Of a stretch of 26,651 nucleotides of DNA, positions 1-6,715 are shown piece after piece. A program made the position numbers and the translations under genes. Origin of the DNA: Hinthialibacter sp964556895 (GTDB lineage: Bacteria > Hinthialibacterota > Hinthialibacteria > Hinthialibacterales > Hinthialibacteraceae); contig CAZKYC010000064.1 of NCBI GenBank assembly GCA_964556895.1, forward strand, positions 1 to 26,651. The letters run 5' to 3'. The notes beneath the pieces are model-generated. The model was not told where the DNA came from. It saw only the letters and a list, made by a program, of their open reading frames with translations, and made no database searches. The number at the start of each line of letters is the position of its first letter. The stretch's first letter is position 1.

Positions 1-90
1 AGTCAATGACTCATTGAATAATCGAGTGCTTTATATATAAAACCAACTATCCGATTGATTTATATAGCCTTAAGAGGATCAATGAGTTTC

Positions 91-99
91 TGTGGATGA
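91..99 (-). promoter_or_regulatory. DnaA box, one mismatch
   Basis: The plus strand reads TGTGGATGA, one mismatch to TGTGGATAA, in the same orientation as the other boxes and near the left end of the AT-rich region. Confidence 0.55.
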
Positions 100-329
100 A
101 ATTCTATTTTTATAACGTAAACCATCTTAAGGCCTTATTAGATTGAGTTTGCAAAGTACGCTATAAGCAATTCATTTTATTATGCTTAAAAAATCGGGCA
201 AATCCAGGGATGACTCGGCAAGCATAAATGAAAAAAATAATTAAATGTAGTAAGCATTGTCTCAAGAGGCGTTTAGATTATCTATTCCATAGAAATTTCT
301 CAACTGTTTGAAATCAGCTATTGCATTCC

Positions 330-338
330 TGTGGATAG
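330..338 (-). promoter_or_regulatory. DnaA box, one mismatch
   Basis: The plus strand reads TGTGGATAG, differing from the consensus only at the last base, in the same orientation as the perfect box 66 bases downstream. Confidence 0.6.
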
Positions 339-395
339 AATGATAAAACTACATATCGTTTTTGTAAGACTAAATAAATCAGCCTGTTAGTAACT

Positions 396-404
396 TGTGG
401 ATAA
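396..404 (-). promoter_or_regulatory. DnaA box, perfect match
   Basis: The plus strand reads TGTGGATAA, the exact complement of the consensus TTATCCACA. It is the best of four boxes in the same orientation upstream of dnaA and may act both in origin firing and in dnaA autoregulation. Confidence 0.8.
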
Positions 405-417
405 TAATGGAGTTAGC

Positions 418-426
418 TGTGAATAG
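418..426 (-). promoter_or_regulatory. Weak DnaA box, two mismatches
   Basis: The plus strand reads TGTGAATAG, two mismatches to the consensus. It lies 22 bases (two helical turns) after the perfect box, start to start, and in the same orientation, which favours a real low-affinity site. Confidence 0.4.
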
Positions 427-699
427 ATTGTTAATGATCGAAATTGACATGTTATAAGGGGAGAAGGATCAAGAAGATGAATTTTATAAACAATCATTTT
501 GAGGCTGATTTGCACAAACGCCATTTGTTTCACTTTATTCAATAACCCCTAGCCTCTTCTAGGAGGAGAGAAGAAAAAACCAGAGTATCTGGACAGGTGA
601 TTTGCAGCCTTTTTTGGATGACGTATATTTTATTTGTTTGAGAAGAGAGACATGGTTTGCGCCGCTAATTGGAAGGCGAAACATGGAGGACGAAAATAA

Positions 700-2073
700 A
701 TGGTTTATTCGCCCACATCAATGATGACTTCACATGACCAGACGCTATGGATACAAGCCGAGAACGCTCTGCGTCAACACTTGCCCGAAGAAGAATATGA
801 CGACTGGTTTGATGAAGTGCGTCTGCTTGAATGCAGCGGGTCGAACGTCATGCTGGGCGTGCCCAGCAGTTACCGGAAGGAATATATTGAACAACATTAC
901 ATTCAATTGTTGTCAACGGTCTTCAGTGGTCTATTGAAACAAGACCAGCTCAATATCGGCGTGAGCCTGGTTGACGCCGAGATTGAGCCAGCTGTTTCAA
1001 TTTTGCCTGTCGAAGCGCCTGCCACGTCGACGCCGACCACACAGGCCGATTATGAGCCGTTGAATGAAAAATATACCTTTGAGTCGTTTGTGGTAGGGCC
1101 TAGCAACAAGATGGCCCACGCCGCCGCCGAAGCGGTCGCCCACAAACCGGCCCAATCGTATAACCCGCTGTTTTTGTATGGGGGCGTCGGCCTGGGCAAG
1201 ACCCACTTGATGCAAGCCATTGGCAACGCGGTCAACAACAACCACCCCAATACTCAAGTGGCGTACCTGTCCGCCGAGCAGTTTGTCAACATGTTCATTG
1301 ACGCGATTAAGCGCAATGCACGATTATCGTTTCAGGCGGTGTTTCGCAATGTTGACGTATTACTGATCGACGATATTCAGTTTTTGGCGGGCAAAGAATC
1401 AACGCAAGAAGAGTTCTTCCACACCTTTAACGCGCTGCACAATCGGCGCAAACAAATCGTCATTTCAAGCGACCGTCCGCCCAAAGACATCCCCACCATC
1501 GAAGACCGCCTGCGTTCGCGGTTTGAATGGGGATTGATCGTCGACATTGGTTTACCAGATTTTGAGACGCGCATGGCCATTCTTCGCCGTAAATCTGAGC
1601 AACTTAGAATGAATATCCCTGACGATGTGTTGAAGTATGTCGCCAGCAAGGTCATCTCGTCGATTCGTGAGATGGAAGGCGCCTTGTTTAAGGTGTCGGC
1701 CCACTCCCGGTTGAATGGCGACCAGCTTGACGTCGAGACCGTCGCCAAACTGTTAGGCGAAATTTATGACCGCCCGGTGAAAGAAATCTCGATTGAGAAA
1801 ATTCAGCGAAAAGTCGCCGAATATTACGCGATCAAGCCCAGCGACATTATCGGCAAGAACCGCTCGCGGTCGATTGCGCGCCCACGCCAAGTGGCGATGT
1901 ATCTCAGCCGAAAGCTGACCCGACATTCATACCCGGAAATCGGCACCTTTTTCGGCAACAAAGACCACACAACGGTGTTGTTTGCGTGTAACAAGATCGA
2001 AAAAGAAATCGAAACCGATACAAAGTTACGTTCGATAGTCGAACAAATGACGGAGTCATTTTCGAAGTATTGA
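700..2073 (+). CDS. dnaA: Chromosomal replication initiator protein DnaA
   Basis: DnaA binds DnaA boxes as an ATP-bound filament, opens the origin and helps load the helicase. The 457-residue length is normal. An N-terminal interaction domain (about residues 15-90) is followed by a variable linker, then the AAA+ domain with Walker A GGVGLGKT at 161-168 and Walker B VLLIDDIQ at 220-227. The C-terminal helix-turn-helix domain carries the DnaA signature with NKDHTTV at 420-426, which contacts box DNA. The start at 700 is supported by GGAGGA at 685-690, nine bases upstream; an in-frame ATG at 721 lacks such a site. The neighbouring boxes suggest autoregulation. The gene stands alone: dnaN and recF do not follow, and the next gene is convergent. 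Confidence 0.98.
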   Translation: MVYSPTSMMTSHDQTLWIQAENALRQHLPEEEYDDWFDEVRLLECSGSNVMLGVPSSYRKEYIEQHYIQLLSTVFSGLLKQDQLNIGVSLVDAEIEPAVSILPVEAPATSTPTTQADYEPLNEKYTFESFVVGPSNKMAHAAAEAVAHKPAQSYNPLFLYGGVGLGKTHLMQAIGNAVNNNHPNTQVAYLSAEQFVNMFIDAIKRNARLSFQAVFRNVDVLLIDDIQFLAGKESTQEEFFHTFNALHNRRKQIVISSDRPPKDIPTIEDRLRSRFEWGLIVDIGLPDFETRMAILRRKSEQLRMNIPDDVLKYVASKVISSIREMEGALFKVSAHSRLNGDQLDVETVAKLLGEIYDRPVKEISIEKIQRKVAEYYAIKPSDIIGKNRSRSIARPRQVAMYLSRKLTRHSYPEIGTFFGNKDHTTVLFACNKIEKEIETDTKLRSIVEQMTESFSKY

Positions 2074-2210
2074 TGAATTTCATCCCTTTGAATGCTTAAC
2101 GCGTCCAAGTGGCGCGGCGGTAGACACCCATTGAGGGATTAACACACGGAAGCGTTTTTCAATACAAAAGTATAAATGATCCAGCGCAACGGAGTATAAG
2201 GCCTAGGGTT

Positions 2211-2241
2211 GCCGCGCGTTCTTTCGAGGGGAACGCGCGGC
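2211..2241. terminator. GC-rich hairpin after dnaA
   Basis: A perfect 11-bp stem (GCCGCGCGTTC at 2211-2221 pairing with 2231-2241) closes a 9-base loop. It is the only strong hairpin between the dnaA stop and the convergent gene's terminator, but no T-run follows on the plus strand. It may end dnaA transcription together with the next hairpin, or be a structured repeat. Confidence 0.4.
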
Positions 2242-2249
2242 GTAGTACG

Positions 2250-2279
2250 AAAAAAATGAGGCGGCTATAAGCCGCCTCA
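2250..2279 (-). terminator. Intrinsic terminator of the aminotransferase gene
   Basis: On the minus strand a 10-bp stem (TGAGGCGGCT and its complement, 2257-2266 with 2270-2279, 3-base loop) is followed at once by seven T residues (A-run 2250-2256 on plus). It lies 28 bases past the stop codon of the minus-strand gene. The plus strand reads a looser T-rich tail, so it could also act on dnaA readthrough. Confidence 0.85.
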
Positions 2280-2306
2280 CGTTGTTTCTAGAAATATGAA
2301 TTGAGA

Positions 2307-3659
2307 TTATTTCGCCAAGTCTAAGACTGCTTTTTCGAGGCTTTGAACCATCTCTGGAATATCAGCCGTTTCAACGCTGCAAAACGCCAGCCGCACGCCG
2401 TTGATATCATCGCGTACCAACGGCACAGAGCCAACTTGATATTTCTTTAAATAATGGTCACAAACGTCATCCGCCTTCAATCCGGCGTCTTTGGCGAGGT
2501 TCACGAAACAGAAGAAACCACCCTGGAACGGGTCGGGCGTGATGAGATCGGTTGTTACCTTCGCGAGTTCGGCTTTTGTTGCGTCATAGCGGTCTTTGAG
2601 TTCGTTGATGGTCTTTTGGCGCTCGGCCATGACCGCGTCGAGGTTGTCTAGCGCTTTGACGGCGGCTGACTGGGCGACCATGGAGCAGTTCGACACCGTG
2701 TTGCGAACGATGCCGCGAAACTTATTTTCTATCTCGTTTTCGAGGTCGGCGCGGTCGACCGCGTTTGACCATTCATCCGGCAGCGCGATGGTGATCGCGC
2801 CGATGCGGGCGCCATACCACAACAGTTCTTTGCTGACGCCGTCAAGTTTGATGGGCAAGAAGTTATTGCGCGGCTCAAACTGATAAAACAGCGACCACGG
2901 TTCGGCGTCTTCATCATAGACATAGCCTTCGTAGGCGTCGTCTAACAACAAGACCAATCTCTTATTGGTATGTAATACCAACGCATGAATGGCGTCGACC
3001 AACTCGCGCGCCGCCGACTTGGGCGGGCAGTAGCCGGTCGGGTTGTTGGGGAAATTCAACACAACGGTCGCGGTGTCTTCGGTTTTCCAGACGCGGTTGA
3101 TGGCGTCGAGCAGGCCTTGCAGGTTAAAGTCTTGACCGTCAAACCCGGGAAACTCTTCGACCTTGAGAAAGAGGTTGCGGTCAAACATGTTGTCGTAGTT
3201 TTCCCAGCGTTTATCGGGAGTGATGACGGGCTTGCCGGGGTCGACAAACATTCGCAGGCATACTGACAGTGCGCCGGTGATGCCCGGCATGACCATCGGC
3301 AGCATAATCTGGCGTTCGAGCCGTTCGGCGCTGGGGCCGGCTTTTTTCAGCATCCACGACTTCCAGGCCTTTCGAAACGCCGGCAGGCCGACCTCGGGGG
3401 CGTAGGGGAAAATTTCTTCGACGCCCAGGCCGGGGAAGTTTTGTTGAATCGACGGGATGCACAGGGTGATTCGTGAATCGTCGCCGTCGTCAAACACGAC
3501 CGATTTTTTGCCTTTGGCGGCCCCGATGGTCGCGTTGATTTTGGCCTCGGTTTTTGACCGGCCCGTCCAGTAAAAGATACCCGTTGGGTTAAAGATCATG
3601 CGGCCGTATTCTGAGAAAAAGTCGATTGCGCCTACTTCTCTCAATGCAGTAAATTCCAT
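2307..3659 (-). CDS. PLP-dependent aminotransferase, class I/II (fold type I)
   Basis: This 450-residue protein is a pyridoxal-phosphate enzyme that most likely moves an amino group between an amino acid and a 2-oxo acid in the cytoplasm. The fold-type I landmarks are in order: NFPNNPTG at 202-209 (cofactor-binding Asn), DDAYEGY at 240-246 (Asp to the pyridine nitrogen, Tyr to the cofactor), and GVSKE at 274-278 with Lys277 as the probable Schiff-base lysine, followed by Arg285. A conserved-looking RLAF near residue 425 would hold the substrate carboxylate. The N-terminus (MIFNPTGIFYWTGR at 21-34) is longer than in AspC-type enzymes. Substrate specificity cannot be read from the sequence. The start is fixed by AGGAGG at 3666-3671, six bases upstream. 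It is divergent from the peptidase gene and convergent with dnaA. Confidence 0.9.
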   Translation of the reverse strand: MEFTALREVGAIDFFSEYGRMIFNPTGIFYWTGRSKTEAKINATIGAAKGKKSVVFDDGDDSRITLCIPSIQQNFPGLGVEEIFPYAPEVGLPAFRKAWKSWMLKKAGPSAERLERQIMLPMVMPGITGALSVCLRMFVDPGKPVITPDKRWENYDNMFDRNLFLKVEEFPGFDGQDFNLQGLLDAINRVWKTEDTATVVLNFPNNPTGYCPPKSAARELVDAIHALVLHTNKRLVLLLDDAYEGYVYDEDAEPWSLFYQFEPRNNFLPIKLDGVSKELLWYGARIGAITIALPDEWSNAVDRADLENEIENKFRGIVRNTVSNCSMVAQSAAVKALDNLDAVMAERQKTINELKDRYDATKAELAKVTTDLITPDPFQGGFFCFVNLAKDAGLKADDVCDHYLKKYQVGSVPLVRDDINGVRLAFCSVETADIPEMVQSLEKAVLDLAK

Positions 3660-3688
3660 GGCGCTCCTCCTAGGATGAAAGTACCTCT

Positions 3689-3716
3689 ATTCTCTACCCG
3701 CCATTTCCAGGGTCAA
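3689..3716 (-). promoter_or_regulatory. Possible sigma-70 promoter of the aminotransferase gene
   Basis: On the minus strand TTGACC (3716-3711) is separated by 16 bases from GAGAAT (3694-3689). The -35 matches five of six consensus bases and the -10 four of six. It lies 30-57 bases upstream of the start codon in a divergent intergenic region. Confidence 0.35.
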
Positions 3717-3796
3717 GCCAGAGGCAACGGTTCGGTATCGACCGGGTCAAAAAAACGGTATGCTTCATCAATATTTTCCATGTAAGGACGGGTTTT

Positions 3797-4873
3797 ATGG
3801 ATTACCTGGCTCGACAAGCGGCGGTGAAACAAAAAGTTCAAGACGAAAACGCGGATTGGTTTTTTGTCACCAATCTATTTAACATTCGCTACTTATGCGG
3901 CTTTACCGGAAGCCACGCCTATCTGTTTATCAGCAACGACCGCATCATCTTTCTCACCGATGGGCGTTATGACCAACAGGTGGGCGATGAAGTGAAAGGC
4001 TGTGAGGTGGTCATTCAAGGAACGCGCAAAGACCACGAAGCCGCTGCGGACGCGCTGGGCGATTTGTCAAGCGCGCGCGTGTTGTTTGAGTCAGGCCACT
4101 GCACCTTCGCCGAGTTTCAAAAATGGCAGGAGGCGCTGCCCGCCAAGGAATACCTCGGTAAAGAAGGCATTGTTGAACTCTTGCGCGTTGTGAAAGACGA
4201 AGACGAGATTGAGGCGCTGCGCCGCGCATTACAAGTCGCAGAGGCCGCACACCTAAAGTCGCTCGACTTTATCCGCGAAGAAATCACCGAACGCGAGCTG
4301 GCCCACTTTCTTGAAGATGAAATGTGGAAAAGCGGCGCCGAGAAAGAATCATTTGACTCGCTGGTGTTGTTTGGCGAACGCAGTTCGCTGCCTCATGGCA
4401 GGCCCTCAGACCGCAAACTCAAAAAAGGCGAAATCGTTCTGACCGACTTTGGCTGCCTGCTTGACGGCTATTGCTCTGACATCACCCGCACCCTGTGTTT
4501 TGGCGATCCCAGCGATGAAGTGCGCTCAATGTATGAAGCGGTTAAGCAATCTCACCTCGCCGCCGCCGGTGCTATCAAGGCGGGCATGACCGGAAAAGAA
4601 GCCGACCAGGTCTCGCGCAAGGGAATCGAAGACGCTGGGCGAAAAGACCAGTATATCCACGGTCTGGGCCACGGCGTCGGGCTGGAGATTCACGAAGCGC
4701 CGCGTTTATCATACATCGCTGAGGGCGTCTTACAGGCGGGGCATGTGGTCACTATTGAGCCGGGCGTGTATGACCCTAACATCGGCGGCATCCGCCTTGA
4801 GAACATGGTTGTGGTGCGCGACGATGGTTGTGAGGTTCTCAACCAAACCCCGATTGATTTACGAGTGATCTAG
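3797..4873 (+). CDS. M24 family metallopeptidase, Xaa-Pro aminopeptidase/dipeptidase type
   Basis: This 358-residue enzyme should release or cleave Xaa-Pro peptide bonds using two metal ions in a pita-bread fold. An N-terminal creatinase-like domain (about 1-125) precedes the catalytic domain (about 130-358). The five metal ligands are visible: Asp217 (in LTDFG), Asp228 (in SDITRT), His292 (in GHGVGLEIHE), Glu321 (in EPGVY) and Glu335 (in RLENM); His200 matches the extra active-site histidine. Length is that of the PepQ/YqhT-type Xaa-Pro peptidases; telling aminopeptidase from dipeptidase needs a tree or assay. The start at 3797 has TAAGGA at 3783-3788. No clear terminator follows; the gene runs into a repeat-rich intergenic region. 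Confidence 0.93.
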   Translation: MDYLARQAAVKQKVQDENADWFFVTNLFNIRYLCGFTGSHAYLFISNDRIIFLTDGRYDQQVGDEVKGCEVVIQGTRKDHEAAADALGDLSSARVLFESGHCTFAEFQKWQEALPAKEYLGKEGIVELLRVVKDEDEIEALRRALQVAEAAHLKSLDFIREEITERELAHFLEDEMWKSGAEKESFDSLVLFGERSSLPHGRPSDRKLKKGEIVLTDFGCLLDGYCSDITRTLCFGDPSDEVRSMYEAVKQSHLAAAGAIKAGMTGKEADQVSRKGIEDAGRKDQYIHGLGHGVGLEIHEAPRLSYIAEGVLQAGHVVTIEPGVYDPNIGGIRLENMVVVRDDGCEVLNQTPIDLRVI

Positions 4874-5144
4874 ATAATGTCGTTGATCACTTTACCGAGT
4901 GTCATTGCGAGAGAGTGTAACGACCGAAGCAGGGGGAGGGCGAGTCTCCCGACGAGCCGCAATGTTGAGAAACCTCTAGTATTGTAGGATGAGTTCGTAA
5001 CCCACCAGACCTATGTTGGATTCCCTTAGTTACCTCTCCTTACTATGCTGATGGGATCCCTCCTACCCACCTGCGGCGGCCTTCCCCTCTTAAAAGGGGG
5101 GCTTTCTGAGCGAGACCGCTTCGCTACCTTCACGATGACACCAC
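4874..5144. other. Intergenic patchwork of short repeats, no gene seen
   Basis: No plausible gene is present. The stretch is a string of short, mostly self-complementary pieces. GTCATTGCGA at 4901-4910 starts a block ending GACCGAAGC at 4930, and an imperfect inverted relative lies at 5111-5139. A GGAGGGCGAG repeat arm is at 4935-4960 and a CCCCT/AGGGG hairpin at 5084-5099. The 114-bp repeat follows at 5145. This resembles an accumulation site for dispersed repeats. Confidence 0.6.
4935..4960 (+). repeat. 26-bp dispersed repeat arm (GGAGGGCGAG family)
   Basis: This 26-base arm starts GGAGGGCGAG and ends GACGAGCCGC. It matches 23 of 26 bases with the left arm of the inverted repeat at 17119-17144, some 12 kb away, also in intergenic DNA. 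Only one arm is present here. Confidence 0.65.
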
Positions 5145-5258
5145 TAGAGCGTTTGTCAAAAATATGTGCATAAAGCGCGCCCGTATCCGCCGCGGCGCAC
5201 AGCGATAGATACAGTTACGCAAATTCAATCCGCACATAATTCTGTCAACCACTATAAA
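5145..5258 (+). repeat. 114-bp dispersed repeat, copy 1 (MITE/REP-like)
   Basis: This 114-base block aligns without indels to 17971-18084, with 98 of 114 bases identical by my hand count. Both copies are intergenic and in the same orientation. The ends form imperfect inverted repeats: TGTCAAAAATATGTGC at 5154-5169 matches the complement of 5232-5247 at 13 of 16 positions. The core holds GTATC...GATAC arms around a CCGCCGCGGCG near-palindrome. It encodes nothing evident. A small non-autonomous mobile element or a REP-like structured repeat would fit. Confidence 0.8.
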
Positions 5259-5310
5259 ACCGTTGCCAAGAGGCGAGAGTGTAACTCTAGAATTTGACAA
5301 TAAAACGAAA

Positions 5311-5337
5311 GGCGCAGTTCGCCGCGGCGAATGCGCC
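5311..5337 (-). terminator. Terminator hairpin after the DUF1080 gene (possibly bidirectional)
   Basis: GGCGCA at 5311-5316 pairs with TGCGCC at 5332-5337, and inside it TTCGCC (5318-5323) pairs with GGCGAA (5326-5331), with one bulged base. On the minus strand TTTCGTTTTA follows directly, 31 bases beyond the stop codon at 5368. On the plus strand six Ts (5344-5349) follow as well. Confidence 0.7.
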
Positions 5338-5367
5338 CTTATATTTTTTGTTCGAAGTTTTTGTCAA

Positions 5368-6414
5368 CTACTTCAACGGCTTGATCCAGACGTTGCGGTA
5401 GCGCAGGCCGTTGTCGGTGTGGTCTTGAAGCAGCATGCGCCCCAGGGGCGCTTCTTTGCCGCCGATGCCGCCCGGGGTGCCGTGTTTCAATTCGAGTTTG
5501 TCGTGGATGGTTTCGCCGTTGTGGACAACGGTCAACACCGCGTTTTTGGTCTTCTTGCCGCTCGAGTCAAACTTGGGCGCGATAAAGGTAATGTCATAGG
5601 TTTGCCATTCGCCGGGAGGCAGCGAGGCGCAGATGCGCGGCACGGCCTGTTGGTAGATGCCGCCGCACAGGTTGTCCGCCGGTGGGTCGCCAAAACTATC
5701 GAGCACTTGTACTTCATAGCGCCCATGCACATAACAGCCGCTGTTGCCGCGCGCCTGGCCGCGGTCATTGGGTTCGAACGGCGTCGAAAACTCAAGGTGA
5801 ATCTGGGCGTCTTGGTATTCATACCTGGCGACTAGCGAGCTGCCGCTGGTTTGAAGCGCGCCTTCGTTGTTGATCGCCCAGCGATAGCCTCGCTCCCACA
5901 GCTGGTTGATCTCGGCGTCCATGCCAGGTTTGAGGTTTTTGGGGATCAACACTTTAGCGCCTTCGGGCGGGTCTTGGCCCAGCGTCGGCGACGTGATGAA
6001 GACTTTATCGAGGGTGAACACCATTTTTTGATTGCCTTGGGTGAAGGTTCCCGCCAATTCGCCTTTTTTGTTTTTGCCTTTTCCTGTGAAGCGGGTTTGG
6101 GCTTCGACGCTGAATGTCCCTAGTTCAGGGAAGGTCGCTGTTCCCGTCCAATAGACAACGTTCTTTTGGGTTTTGCCTTTGATTTCGGTGCGATGGTTTT
6201 CAGGGAAGGTGGCGTCAAGAAACAACACGGCGCGATAGTTGCCGCCGCCCAGCGCAACCACCTGGGCGTGAAGCGAGCGGCCGCTCCAGCCGTCGACGCT
6301 TCCCTGCCAATTGCCTTGAATTTCATAGGCGCTTTGAGCGGTCGCGCCCAGTGAAAATGCGAGTAGGCAAACGATGCTTAACGTGAAGATTGATACAGTT
6401 CGAACGATAGACAT
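5368..6414 (-). CDS. Secreted DUF1080-domain protein (3-keto-disaccharide hydrolase-like)
   Basis: This 348-residue protein is probably exported and binds or hydrolyses a carbohydrate, as proposed for DUF1080 (LamG-like jelly-roll) proteins; the substrate is unknown. A signal peptide covers about residues 1-26, with cleavage likely after ATA. A beta-rich region of no recognised family follows (about 30-145). The DUF1080 domain fills about 155-345, shown by RGNSGCYVHGRYEVQVLDSFG-like strands from residue 222, then CGGIYQQ, PPGEWQTYDI and a closing LQDHTDNGLRYRNVW. I chose the ATG at 6414 because GGAGGG (6419-6424) lies four bases upstream; an in-frame TTG at 6426 would overlap that site. It is followed by a terminator and separated from ppdK by another, so it appears monocistronic. 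Confidence 0.87.
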   Translation of the reverse strand: MSIVRTVSIFTLSIVCLLAFSLGATAQSAYEIQGNWQGSVDGWSGRSLHAQVVALGGGNYRAVLFLDATFPENHRTEIKGKTQKNVVYWTGTATFPELGTFSVEAQTRFTGKGKNKKGELAGTFTQGNQKMVFTLDKVFITSPTLGQDPPEGAKVLIPKNLKPGMDAEINQLWERGYRWAINNEGALQTSGSSLVARYEYQDAQIHLEFSTPFEPNDRGQARGNSGCYVHGRYEVQVLDSFGDPPADNLCGGIYQQAVPRICASLPPGEWQTYDITFIAPKFDSSGKKTKNAVLTVVHNGETIHDKLELKHGTPGGIGGKEAPLGRMLLQDHTDNGLRYRNVWIKPLK

Positions 6415-6517
6415 GTGACCCTCCAAAATAAACTAAGTGGTTTCTCTATTGTCCGAATCTGGCGGCAAACCTCAAGGCCTCAAGATGTTTGTTCCTTCAA
6501 TCCCCGCCAAAGAAATG

Positions 6518-6536
6518 AACCGACGCGCCGTCGGTT
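6518..6536 (-). terminator. Perfect 8-bp hairpin between ppdK and the DUF1080 gene
   Basis: AACCGACG (6518-6525) and CGTCGGTT (6529-6536) form a perfect stem with a 3-base loop, followed on the minus strand by CATTTCTTT. It begins inside the stop codon of a short open frame. It could be a second terminator behind ppdK or the terminator of a decayed or small gene. Confidence 0.4.
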
Positions 6537-6660
6537 TATGGCGCCACGGGCAGCGCGTCATCCTTCGCGGGCGGCGTATTTCCGTTGATCGACGGGTTGT
6601 CTTGGCCTTTCATCATGCGGGCGCGAACAATGTCATACGCGAAAAGAGTTGTGTAAACAA

Positions 6661-6688
6661 CAAACGGGGGCCATTCGGCCCCCGTTTG
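6661..6688 (-). terminator. Intrinsic terminator of ppdK
   Basis: CAAACGGGGGCC (6661-6672) and GGCCCCCGTTTG (6677-6688) form a perfect 12-bp stem with a 4-base loop. It lies 28 bases after the ppdK stop codon, and TTGTTTAC follows on the minus strand. Confidence 0.8.
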
Positions 6689-6715
6689 ATTACGGATTCA
6701 ATGCTGGTACTGCCG

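Larger units (their letters stand above)
1..640. other. oriC: Probable chromosomal replication origin (oriC), left edge cut by window
   Basis: This AT-rich stretch directly upstream of dnaA contains no credible gene. It carries one perfect DnaA box (TGTGGATAA at 396-404) and three near matches in the same orientation: TGTGGATGA at 91-99, TGTGGATAG at 330-338 and TGTGAATAG at 418-426. Long A/T runs (for example around 30-65 and 225-245) could serve as the unwinding element. A 7-bp inverted repeat, TCAATGA-c-TCATTGA, lies at 3-17, and TCAATGA recurs at 79-85. Clustered boxes beside dnaA are the usual bacterial origin arrangement; that it is the functional origin is inference. More boxes may lie to the left of the window. 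Confidence 0.75.

Noticed and set aside
444..457. TTGACA followed closely by TTATAA as a dnaA promoter
   Set aside because: The two hexamer-like words are only two bases apart, too close for one sigma-70 promoter, and no good -10 lies 16-18 bases after the TTGACA.
4901..5258. Possible CRISPR array or tRNA in the intergenic repeats
   Set aside because: The repeats are different from each other and not regularly spaced, and no cloverleaf with a GTTCRA T-loop and acceptor pairing could be built.
5263..5835. Plus-strand open frame of 190 codons
   Set aside because: It is antisense to the DUF1080 gene, which has a signal peptide, a good ribosome-binding site and recognisable domain motifs; the frame is a by-product of codon bias.
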